Assembly: GCA_002316385.1 (NCBI GenBank)
Contig: DCDL01000010.1
Location: 19,036 to 39,872 of the forward strand
DNA: 20,837 nt
Direction: 5' to 3'
DNA from: Clostridium sp. UBA1056
GTDB taxonomy: Bacteria > Bacillota > Clostridia > Clostridiales > Clostridiaceae
Shown here piece after piece: positions 6,604-13,647 of the stretch. The notes beneath the pieces were generated by a model that made no database searches, was not told the origin of the DNA, and worked only from the letters and a program-made list of their open reading frames with translations. A program made the position numbers and the translations under genes. Every line of letters begins with the position of its first letter. Positions within the stretch are counted from its first letter, which is position 1.

Positions 6604-7536
6604 ATGTTAAAATTTACTCTAAAAAGATTTGGATATATGCTATTGACATTATTCATTGCATCATCAATAACATTTATGCTTATCCATGCTATGCCTGGAG
6701 ATCCACTTTCAGTGGCAGCAAGAAAACTTCCGGAGCAAATCAGAGCAAACTACTATGCTAAATACGGATTAGATCAGCCACTTTTCACTCAATACAAATT
6801 ATTTATTAAGAATGCTGTACACGGAGACTTAGGACAATCATTAGCATACCCAGGAAGAAGTGTTACAGACACTATTAAGAAACACGCACCTATTTCAGGA
6901 AGAATTGGTGGACAAGGGCTTATACTTGGAGTATCAATAGGTATTACGCTAGGTATAGTAGCTGCATTTAAAAGAGGAAAATGGCCAGATTATTTAGTAA
7001 TGTTTATAGCTATAGTTGGTATATCAGTACCAAGTTTTGTTATAGCATCACTACTACAATTTTTCTTTACTGTTCAATTAAGATTGTTACCAACAACTGG
7101 ATGGGGGCAATTTAAACATACCATATTACCTACTATAGCATTAAGTTTAGGTTCTATAGCTACTTATGCAAGGTATATGAGAGCTAACTGTCTAGATGTT
7201 ATAGGACAAGATTATATCCTAACAGCTAAAGCTAAGGGAGTTTCTAGCGTTAGTTTAGTATTTAAACATGTTATAAGAAACGCGATATTACCGGCTATTA
7301 CCCTTCTTGGACCACAGATTGCTAATATATTTACAGGATCTTTTGTAGTTGAAAGTATATTTGCAATACCAGGACTTGGACAATACTTCGTATCATCAGT
7401 TACAGATAGAGATTATACTATGATAATGGGACAATCAATATTTGTATCAGCGTTATTTATAGTTTCGTTATTCTTAGTTGATATAATTTATGGATTAGTT
7501 GACCCAAGAATAAGAGTATCAAGTAGTAAGCGTTAG
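6604..7536 (+). CDS. oppB: oligopeptide ABC transporter, permease OppB
   Basis: OppB is one of two integral membrane subunits that form the channel for oligopeptides delivered by OppA. The 310-residue protein begins with the conserved N-terminal helix and FMLIHAMPGDPL (24-35). It has hydrophobic segments around 10-28, 104-121, 131-158, 174-192, 229-245 and 276-299, and ends with VDPRIR. The EAA-type loop that contacts the ATPases is at about 204-225 (AKAKGVSSVSLVFKHVIRNA), followed by FVVESIFAIPGLG (247-259). GGAGGG (6592-6597) lies 6 nt before the ATG. It is the first gene of a tight oppBCDF operon (11-nt gap to oppC). Confidence 0.95.
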   Translation: MLKFTLKRFGYMLLTLFIASSITFMLIHAMPGDPLSVAARKLPEQIRANYYAKYGLDQPLFTQYKLFIKNAVHGDLGQSLAYPGRSVTDTIKKHAPISGRIGGQGLILGVSIGITLGIVAAFKRGKWPDYLVMFIAIVGISVPSFVIASLLQFFFTVQLRLLPTTGWGQFKHTILPTIALSLGSIATYARYMRANCLDVIGQDYILTAKAKGVSSVSLVFKHVIRNAILPAITLLGPQIANIFTGSFVVESIFAIPGLGQYFVSSVTDRDYTMIMGQSIFVSALFIVSLFLVDIIYGLVDPRIRVSSSKR

Positions 7537-7547
7537 GAGGGATAAGT

Positions 7548-8468
7548 ATGGCAGAATTTTCAAAAGAAAAATTTCAGATTATAGGTTGTAATAACTTAGA
7601 TTCAGAGGGAATACTTAGACCTAGTATGACCTACTGGCAAGATGCATGGAGAAGACTTAAAAAGAATAAGGTAGCTATGGTTTCATTAGTATTGTTAGGA
7701 TTAATCGTACTAATGACAATAATAGGACCTATGATTGGTAAATTTGAATATCAAGCAACAAATAATGATATGTTAAATGTAAAGCCAAACTCAACATATT
7801 GGTTTGGAACAGATACATTAGGTAGAGACTTATTTGCTAGAGTTTGGATAGGTGGTAGAATTTCTATCATTATCGGTCTAGTTGGAGCACTTGTAGATAC
7901 TGTTGTAGGAACAATTTATGGCGGTATTGCTGGATATCTTGGTGGAATTGCTGATGATATCATGATGAGAATACTTGAGATATTAGTTAGTATTCCTTAC
8001 CTAGTACTAGTTATACTTATCAGAGTTCTTATGGATGGTGGTGGTATGGCACCTCTTATTATAGCTATGACTATAACAGGATGGTGTTATATGGCTAGAC
8101 TTGTAAGAGGACAACTTTTACAGATTAAAGAGCAAGAATATGTACTTGCAGCAAAAGCACTAGGAGCAAATCCATCAAGAATAATAGCAAGACACTTGGT
8201 ACCAAACACTTTAGGTGTTATGATTGTTGCTATAACTTTTGATATACCAGGATTTATATTCGCTGAGGCTTTCTTAAGTTTCTTAGGAATTGGTATCCAA
8301 TCACCAATGACAAGCTGGGGAGCTCTTGCATCAGCAGGACAACAGAACTTAATGTTCTATGCTTATCAATTAATTTTCCCTGCCTTAGCAATTTCGCTAA
8401 CGATGTTATCTTTCAATTTATTAGGTGATGGTTTGAGAGACGCACTGGATCCTAAATTACGTCAATAG
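7548..8468 (+). CDS. oppC: oligopeptide ABC transporter, permease OppC
   Basis: OppC is the partner permease of OppB. The 306 residues contain a cytoplasmic N-terminus with the SMTYWQDAWRRLKKNKVAM sequence (26-44) typical of OppC, then a first membrane helix (45-62). The FGTDTLGRDLFARVW motif follows at 86-100, then further helices, the EAA loop at about 198-218 (ALGANPSRIIARHLVPNT), and the C-terminal NLLGDGLRDALDPKLR (290-305). The SD AGGAGGG overlaps the oppB stop codon, so translation of the two permeases is likely coupled. The oppD start follows 12 nt after its stop. Confidence 0.95.
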   Translation: MAEFSKEKFQIIGCNNLDSEGILRPSMTYWQDAWRRLKKNKVAMVSLVLLGLIVLMTIIGPMIGKFEYQATNNDMLNVKPNSTYWFGTDTLGRDLFARVWIGGRISIIIGLVGALVDTVVGTIYGGIAGYLGGIADDIMMRILEILVSIPYLVLVILIRVLMDGGGMAPLIIAMTITGWCYMARLVRGQLLQIKEQEYVLAAKALGANPSRIIARHLVPNTLGVMIVAITFDIPGFIFAEAFLSFLGIGIQSPMTSWGALASAGQQNLMFYAYQLIFPALAISLTMLSFNLLGDGLRDALDPKLRQ

Positions 8469-8480
8469 GAGGGGAAGGCA

Positions 8481-9503
8481 ATGGAAAGAATTTTAGATGT
8501 AGAGAATTTACAAGTTTCATTTCATACCTATGCTGGTGAAGTAAAATCAGTAAGAGGTGTAGACTTTCATCTTGATAAGGGTGAGACTTTAGCTATAGTT
8601 GGAGAATCAGGTTGTGGAAAAACAGTTACATCAAAAGCTATAATGAGACTTTTACCAGAACCAATGCCAGCAGAAATCAAAAAAGATTCTAAAATTATTT
8701 TTGATGGAAAGAATATTTTAGATATGAGCGAAAAGGATTTAAGAAAATTAAGAGGATCAGATATATCTATGATATTCCAAGATCCTATGACTTCATTAAA
8801 TCCTACCATGACAATTGGAAAACAGATTGCTGAAAGTTTAATAATCCATAGAGGGATGAATAAGGCTGAAGCAATGAATGAAGCAATAAGGATGTTAGAT
8901 CTTGTTAACATACCAAATGCTGATAAGAGAGCTCATCAATATCCTCACGAGTTCTCAGGTGGTATGAGACAAAGAGCGATGATAGCTATAGCTCTTGCAT
9001 GTAACCCTAAAATACTTATTGCAGACGAACCAACTACTGCTCTAGATGTTACTATTCAAGCTCAAATAATGGAGCTTATAGGAGATCTTCAAAAGAAATT
9101 AGGAACTGCAGTTATACTTATCACTCACGATCTTGGGGTAGTTGCAGATACTGCTGATAGAATTCAAGTAATGTATGCAGGCCAAATTATTGAAAGAGGT
9201 ACTGTGGAGGAGATATTCTCAAACCCTCAACATCCATATACTTGGGCATTACTTCAATCAGTGCCAAGATTAGATACAAAAAATAAAGATACGCTTTATG
9301 CCTTAAATGGTACTCCGCCAGACTTAATTAAACCACCAGTTGGATGTCCATTTGCTGCAAGATGTGAATATTGTATGCAAATATGTTTAGAGGAGATGCC
9401 AGAAGTTACTAATGTAGTGAATGATCACCAAGTGTCATGTTGGTTAAAACACCCAATGGCACCTAAGGTTGAAATTCCTGAAGCGTTAAGAAGAGGTGAA
9501 TAA
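8481..9503 (+). CDS. oppD: oligopeptide ABC transporter, ATP-binding subunit OppD
   Basis: OppD is one of two non-identical ATPases energising peptide import. The 340-residue protein carries Walker A GESGCGKT (41-48), Q-loop Gln100, signature FSGGMRQR (158-165), Walker B ILIADEP (178-184) and the switch His216. The C-terminal oligopeptide-transporter extension has the Cys pattern Cys289, Cys295, Cys298, Cys302 and Cys320. A related Cys set binds a [4Fe-4S] cluster in characterised peptide-transporter ATPases, so a cluster is plausible here. AGGAGGGG precedes the ATG. The stop is one base before the oppF ATG, consistent with coupled translation in the operon. Confidence 0.95.
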   Translation: MERILDVENLQVSFHTYAGEVKSVRGVDFHLDKGETLAIVGESGCGKTVTSKAIMRLLPEPMPAEIKKDSKIIFDGKNILDMSEKDLRKLRGSDISMIFQDPMTSLNPTMTIGKQIAESLIIHRGMNKAEAMNEAIRMLDLVNIPNADKRAHQYPHEFSGGMRQRAMIAIALACNPKILIADEPTTALDVTIQAQIMELIGDLQKKLGTAVILITHDLGVVADTADRIQVMYAGQIIERGTVEEIFSNPQHPYTWALLQSVPRLDTKNKDTLYALNGTPPDLIKPPVGCPFAARCEYCMQICLEEMPEVTNVVNDHQVSCWLKHPMAPKVEIPEALRRGE

Positions 9504-9504
9504 G

Positions 9505-10473
9505 ATGGCTGAAACAAATAAAAAAGAAGTTTTAATTGAAGTAAAGAACCTTAAAAAGTATTTTGAAGTAGGTAAAAATGCTACATTAAAAGCTGTAGAT
9601 GATGTTAGTTTCAACATATATAAAGGTGAAACTTTAGGTCTTGTTGGAGAATCTGGGTGTGGAAAAACAACCTGTGGAAGAACTGTAATGGGACTTTATG
9701 GGGCTACCGATGGTGAGATATTGTTTGATGGAGATGACATTAGTAAATATAATAAGAAGCAGACAAAAGATTTTACTAGAAGAGCTCAAATAATATTTCA
9801 AGACCCTTATGCATCCTTAAATCCAAGAATGACTGTTGGAGACATTATTGGAGAAGGAATAGATATTCATAACCTTCATAAAGGTGCAGAAAGACAAGCT
9901 AGAATAAATGAATTACTACAATTAGTAGGATTAAATAAAGAACATGCATCTAGATTTCCACACGAATTTTCAGGTGGACAAAGACAAAGAATAGGAATAG
10001 CAAGAGCTCTTGCTATAGAACCAGACTTTATAGTATGTGACGAGCCTATCTCTGCTCTAGACGTATCTATTCAAGCTCAAGTTGTTAACCTATTAATAAA
10101 GTTACAAAATGAATTAGGATTAACATATCTATTCATAGCTCACGACCTATCAATGGTTAAACATATATCTGATAGAGTTGGAGTTATGTATTTAGGAACT
10201 ATGGTAGAGCTTGCTAGTAGTGAAGATTTGTATAACAAGCCTTTACATCCTTATACTCAAGCATTATTATCAGCAATTCCGATTCCTGATCCTGATGCAA
10301 CTAAGAAAAAGGCGAGAATACCATTAGAGGGAGAGGTTCCCAGCCCAATAAATCCTAAACCAGGTTGTAGATTTGCGCCAAGATGTAGATATGCAAAACC
10401 TATATGTAGTGAAAAAAATCCTGAATTTAGAGAAATTGAGCCAAATCACTTTGCTGCATGTCATATATTATAA
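9505..10473 (+). CDS. oppF: oligopeptide ABC transporter, ATP-binding subunit OppF
   Basis: OppF is the second ATPase of the importer. From the ATG at 9505 it has 322 residues with Walker A GESGCGKT (48-55), Gln99, signature FSGGQRQR (155-162), Walker B FIVCDEP (175-181) and His213. The C-terminal extension has Cys288, Cys294, Cys301 and Cys319 in the spacing seen in peptide-transporter ATPases. A GTG three codons earlier (9496) is in frame, but AGAGG at 9492-9496 is ideally spaced (8 nt) for the ATG at 9505. The ATG follows the oppD stop after a single base. The operon ends here with an intrinsic terminator 9 nt downstream, leaving oppA genes as separate units. Confidence 0.95.
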   Translation: MAETNKKEVLIEVKNLKKYFEVGKNATLKAVDDVSFNIYKGETLGLVGESGCGKTTCGRTVMGLYGATDGEILFDGDDISKYNKKQTKDFTRRAQIIFQDPYASLNPRMTVGDIIGEGIDIHNLHKGAERQARINELLQLVGLNKEHASRFPHEFSGGQRQRIGIARALAIEPDFIVCDEPISALDVSIQAQVVNLLIKLQNELGLTYLFIAHDLSMVKHISDRVGVMYLGTMVELASSEDLYNKPLHPYTQALLSAIPIPDPDATKKKARIPLEGEVPSPINPKPGCRFAPRCRYAKPICSEKNPEFREIEPNHFAACHIL

Positions 10474-10482
10474 TTGAAATAG

Positions 10483-10520
10483 AAAAAGATAAGAGTAATT
10501 TGTTGCTCTTATCTTTTTTT
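10483..10520 (+). terminator. intrinsic terminator of the opp operon
   Basis: A 13-bp stem (10483-10495 with 10506-10518, core GATAAGAG/CTCTTATC) has a 10-nt loop and ends in a run of seven T. It begins 9 nt after the oppF stop, so oppA genes downstream need their own promoters. Confidence 0.88.
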
Positions 10521-10984
10521 ATCTTAAAAGTGAAAAGATAAAAATATTAAGTAATATATTTATGGGATATAGCATAACAGAAGAAAGGTTTGGGCGAACT
10601 TTATTTGACAATTGAGTTATATTACCATGTACATATTAGTTATTTCATATTTATATAATAGTATAAAGAAGGTAATATATGATTATTTGAAATAAAAAAC
10701 CATATTAGATTTGGTCAAATAAAGTTTAAAGAAAATACAGAAAAAAGAATGATTTAATACATATCAATTCATGAACTGATTATTTTATAAAAAACTACAA
10801 ATTACGACAAAAAACAGTATAAAACTTTACAACTTAGACATACCAATGAAAGTTAAAAAATAACTAATCGTATATACGTAATACTTTATAGAAAAATCAG
10901 GTATTTTAAATAAAAAATAGAGAAAATAATTCATATAATTGAATAAAATTATAATTAATGTGTCTTTAGTCGGAAAAATAAACA
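10521..10984. other. intergenic region between oppF and oppA1 promoter
   Basis: No protein gene is visible. The notable content is a 13-bp inverted repeat bounding a 130-bp segment (described separately) and a CGTATATACG palindrome near 10869-10878. AGTCGGAA at 10968-10975 resembles the AGTCGAA motif found near the other oppA genes. Confidence 0.6.
10597..10726. repeat. 130-bp segment bounded by a perfect 13-bp inverted repeat
   Basis: AACTTTATTTGAC (10597-10609) is exactly complementary to 10714-10726. Inside, TATATTACC (10618-10626) pairs with 10671-10679, and TTATTTCA (10640-10647) with TGAAATAA (10688-10695). The last two are interleaved, as in a pseudoknot. Flanking direct repeats are not evident. 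It could be a small non-autonomous element or a folded RNA. Confidence 0.4.
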
Positions 10985-11013
10985 TTGACAGTGTCGATAA
11001 AAGGGTGTATTAT
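10985..11013 (+). promoter_or_regulatory. promoter of oppA1
   Basis: A perfect -35 TTGACA (10985-10990) is 17 nt from TATTAT (11008-11013). A TATAAT shifted by 3 nt lies at 11011-11016. The start near 11020 gives a leader of about 120 nt. This is clearly the best sigma-A promoter among the oppA genes, suggesting the highest basal expression. The leader contains a hairpin at 11083-11118 (AGTTTAG/CTAACT around AAAGAT/ATCTTT with a 3x3 purine internal loop). Confidence 0.6.
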
Positions 11014-11141
11014 AATTACAAGCGAAAGTTATGAGGAAATGTGTAGAAATTTGCGCAGTGAGTAACGAAAAAAGATAAGTTAAGTTTAGAAGAAAGATTT
11101 ATAATCTTTAGACTAACTACATTACTTAAGGGGGATTATTT

Positions 11142-12827
11142 ATGAGAAGTAAAAAAATGCTAGCATCACTATTAGCATTATCTATGTTAACATCTGTGGC
11201 ATTAGTTGGATGCGGTAAAGGTGAAGGAAATAACACAGGTGCTGCGGCTAATGGAGAAGCAGATTCTGACCAATATTTAAATATACTTTTACAATCAGAG
11301 CCAAAAACAATTGATCAATCTAAAGCAAGTGATTCATATTCCTCACAAATTCTTGCTAACTGTCAAGAGGGATTAACAAGAATTACACAAGATGAAAATG
11401 GACAAGATAAGATTGAACCAGGTATGGCAGAAAGTTGGGAAGCTTCAGAGGATAAAACAGTTTGGACATTTAGGTTAAGAGATGCTAAATGGAGTGATGG
11501 ACAAGCAATAACTGCAAAAGATTTTGTTTATGGTATTACAAGAACGTTAGATCAAAACACTGCATCACCATATGCATTTCTACTGTATCCAATCAAAAAT
11601 GCTGGAGAGTTCAACTCTGGAGAAGCTAAAGCTGAAGAATTGGGAATTAAGGCTATAGATGATAAGACGCTAGAATTTACATTAAAAGCACCATGTCCAT
11701 ACTTTCTTGACTTAACATACTATAAAGTAATGCAACCACAAAGACAAGATATAGTAGAACAGCATGGTGACAGATATGGTTCAGAAGCAAATACTATGAT
11801 ATATTCAGGACCATTTGTAATTTCTGAATGGGTTCATAGCAACAAAATTGAATTAGTAAAAAATCCTGAATATTGGGATGCTGGAAATGTAAAACTAGAA
11901 AAAGCTACAATGAAAATCATAAAAGATGAAAATGCTAGAATGAATGAAATATATAACGGTTCATTAGATGCGGCTGCAGTATCTAAACCAGAGTGGATAG
12001 AAAAACTTAATTCAACTGGTCAATTTGAAGTTAAAAAGGGGTATGATGGTGCAACTAATTATACTTACTTTAACCAAAATGACAAACTATTTAGTAATGC
12101 TAAGGTGAGAAAGGCGTTTATAATAGCTCAAGATAGAGAAAACAATGCTAAGACTATGATGAGAGGTCTTGCAGAGCCAGCATTAGCTTTCGTACCTCCA
12201 CAAGTAAAAATAGGTGGCGAAGAGTATAGATCTAAGACTAATGATCTTCCAGTTAAAGATCTTATAGCTGAAAATCCAGATCCAAAGGCTTTGTTAATAG
12301 AAGGAATGAAAGAATTAGGACTTGGAGAAGATCCATCAACTATAAATATTAAATACTTACAATCAGGTACAGATGCCCGTGCTAAAGAAATGGCAGAATT
12401 CCAACAACAACTTTATCACGAAAGACTTGGAATAAATTTAGAAATTGATTATGTTGAATGGGCACAGTTCCAAACTAAAACTGATAATATGGAGTATCAA
12501 GTGGCTAGTGCGGGTTGGTCTGGAGATTATAACGATCCTAACACATACCTTGATTTATGGATGACTGGAACTAAAAATGTACCAACAGGTTGGTCAAATC
12601 CTAAATATGATGAAATTTTAACTAAGGCATCAGAAACTGCTGATCCAGAAGAAAGAACTAACTTATTTAAAGAGGCAGAAAGAATCTTAATATATGAAGA
12701 TGGAGTTATAAGTCCAGAAGTTTGGAGATATAAAAGTACTTATGTAAGAAAGTATGTTAAAAATTATACTGCTCCAATGTTTGGAACTGTTGATTTAAAA
12801 TATACTTACACTTCAGGAAGACAATAA
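11142..12827 (+). CDS. oppA: oligopeptide-binding lipoprotein OppA, copy 1
   Basis: This extracytoplasmic peptide receptor (SBP family 5) delivers oligopeptides to OppBCDF. The 561-residue precursor has a KK-charged, hydrophobic signal peptide and the lipobox LVGC, so Cys24 would be lipidated and anchor the protein to the membrane. The mature part shows the family signature around 98-130 (ESWEASEDKTVWTFRLRDAK, then WSDGQAITAKDFVYG). It also has the WxH-NPEYWD region and the C-terminal WSGDYNDPNTYLDLW with GWSNPKYDE. AAGGGGG (11128-11134) precedes the ATG. It is monocistronic, between its own promoter and terminator. Relative to copies 2 and 3 it has a distinct linker after Cys24 (GKGEGNNTGAAANGEADSD) and Glu-Ile-Tyr-Asn-Gly where they have Glu-Leu. 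Its ligand is unknown. Confidence 0.93.
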   Translation: MRSKKMLASLLALSMLTSVALVGCGKGEGNNTGAAANGEADSDQYLNILLQSEPKTIDQSKASDSYSSQILANCQEGLTRITQDENGQDKIEPGMAESWEASEDKTVWTFRLRDAKWSDGQAITAKDFVYGITRTLDQNTASPYAFLLYPIKNAGEFNSGEAKAEELGIKAIDDKTLEFTLKAPCPYFLDLTYYKVMQPQRQDIVEQHGDRYGSEANTMIYSGPFVISEWVHSNKIELVKNPEYWDAGNVKLEKATMKIIKDENARMNEIYNGSLDAAAVSKPEWIEKLNSTGQFEVKKGYDGATNYTYFNQNDKLFSNAKVRKAFIIAQDRENNAKTMMRGLAEPALAFVPPQVKIGGEEYRSKTNDLPVKDLIAENPDPKALLIEGMKELGLGEDPSTINIKYLQSGTDARAKEMAEFQQQLYHERLGINLEIDYVEWAQFQTKTDNMEYQVASAGWSGDYNDPNTYLDLWMTGTKNVPTGWSNPKYDEILTKASETADPEERTNLFKEAERILIYEDGVISPEVWRYKSTYVRKYVKNYTAPMFGTVDLKYTYTSGRQ

Positions 12828-12843
12828 TATTAATATAAAAGTG

Positions 12844-12886
12844 ATAAAAGAGTAAAGTGTTGAACTTTACTCTTTTATTATTTTTA
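12844..12886 (+). terminator. intrinsic terminator of oppA1
   Basis: A 14-bp stem (12844-12857 with 12865-12878, core AAAAGAGTAAAG) has a 7-nt loop and is followed by TATTATTTTTAT. It is nearly the same as the hairpin behind oppA2, showing the two genes share 3' flanking ancestry. Confidence 0.88.
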
Positions 12887-13301
12887 TATTTAGAATTATA
12901 TTTATAGGGAAAAGTCTTGAAACTCATACCATCTTGTGTTATTTATAATAGATTATTACATTATGCTTTATTATAAGGCAAGCGAAGGAGGATGCATGTA
13001 CTGTTAAATCTCAAATTGCTACGCAGTCATCTGTATCTGTAGAAGTAATAGTAAAGTTAGTTATAAAGCCGTCTAAAGCTATGGTTGCGTGCAGTTTAAA
13101 ACAATAGTATGTCTCTTTCTTTGATGGACACTTTCCATAAGAAACCTCCAGTTTAAAGGATGAATTGGTCTTTTTAAATTATAGAATAACATGATATTCT
13201 AGGGCTTTTCTATTTGCAAATAATGCTAATTAACTTACTAACACAACGAGTTAGATTAAAAAAATTGTATCTATAAGGGAATTGCTGGCGGAATATATCT
13301 T
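12887..13301. other. spacer between oppA1 and the oppA2 upstream block
   Basis: The first 70 bp or so are homologous to the DNA behind oppA2. The rest is unique to this spacer and holds a coding-like remnant (12979-13107). Further on, a minus-strand TGGAGG is followed by an ATG that opens only a 19-codon frame (about 13083-13142). No intact gene is visible. Confidence 0.5.
12979..13107 (+). pseudogene. coding-like remnant of an unidentified protein
   Basis: A 42-codon stretch without start reads QAKEDACTVKSQIATQSSVS and then VEVIVKLVIKPSKAMVACSL, ending KQ and TAG at 13105. Composition is richer in G and C than the flanks, and the alternating hydrophobic pattern looks like a beta-strand protein. 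No in-frame start with an SD is present. A GAAGGAGG motif lies inside the frame. I do not recognise the family. It is probably the C-terminal stub of a gene lost when the oppA array rearranged. Confidence 0.3.
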
Positions 13302-13475
13302 AATATGCAAAAGATTCATACAAATTTCGACGAATTGGAAATCAAAACAAGATTTAGAAAGAAAAATGAAGAAAAAATGAAGAAAAAAATGAAAAAAATG
13401 AAAAAATAATTTAAAAAATAAATTAAAATTTAAAAAATTTTAGATAAATATTTTAAAAAAAGATTTTTAAAGATA

Positions 13476-13517
13476 TTTTAATTCGATATTTGTATATTTA
13501 TAATAAAAAAAGTCGAA
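13476..13517 (+). promoter_or_regulatory. promoter region of oppA2 with a TTCGA/TCGAA dyad
   Basis: TATAAT (13499-13504) lies 17 nt after TTTTAA (13476-13481), a poor -35. TTCGAT (13482-13487) and AGTCGAA (13511-13517) flank the -10 as inverted half-sites. The layout is repeated at oppA3, suggesting a regulator-dependent promoter. The start near 13511 would leave a leader of about 137 nt. Confidence 0.45.
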
Positions 13518-13596
13518 CTGAAGCAATATTGTAAATATTAAGATAATAAGTATTGCAATAGTAAAAATGTTAATATATAATAAATTTAAATCAAAT

Positions 13597-13614
13597 GGAT
13601 ATGTGCTTATATCT
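13597..13614 (+). promoter_or_regulatory. conserved leader hairpin before the oppA2 ribosome-binding site
   Basis: GGATAT and ATATCT pair around loop GTGCTT. At oppA3 (16498-16515) the same loop sits between AGATAT and ATGTCT. The paired positions differ but pairing, including G-U, is kept. The hairpin is about 20 nt upstream of AAGGGGG. Confidence 0.35.
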
Positions 13615-13647
13615 ATTATATTGATGGTTAATTAAGGGGGATTATTC

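Larger units (their letters stand above)
13302..13647 (+). repeat. oppA upstream block, copy 1 (homologous to 16179-16549)
   Basis: This 346-bp AT-rich stretch aligns over its whole length with the DNA in front of oppA3, down to the AAGGGGGATTATTCATG start region. Shared landmarks are a poly-A/GAA stretch, a TTCGAT box, the -10, an AGTCGAA box, a GCAATA/TATTGC dyad and a short hairpin with loop GTGCTT. It shows that oppA2 and oppA3 were duplicated together with their control region. Confidence 0.85.

Noticed and set aside
9496..9504. GTG start for oppF at 9496
   Set aside because: The AGAGG SD overlaps this GTG and is correctly spaced only for the ATG at 9505.
10604..10632. Promoter at the TTGACA of 10605-10610
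   Set aside because: No -10-like hexamer lies 16-18 nt downstream, and the hexamer is part of the 13-bp inverted repeat. The TTGACA at 10985 is properly spaced and nearer to oppA1.
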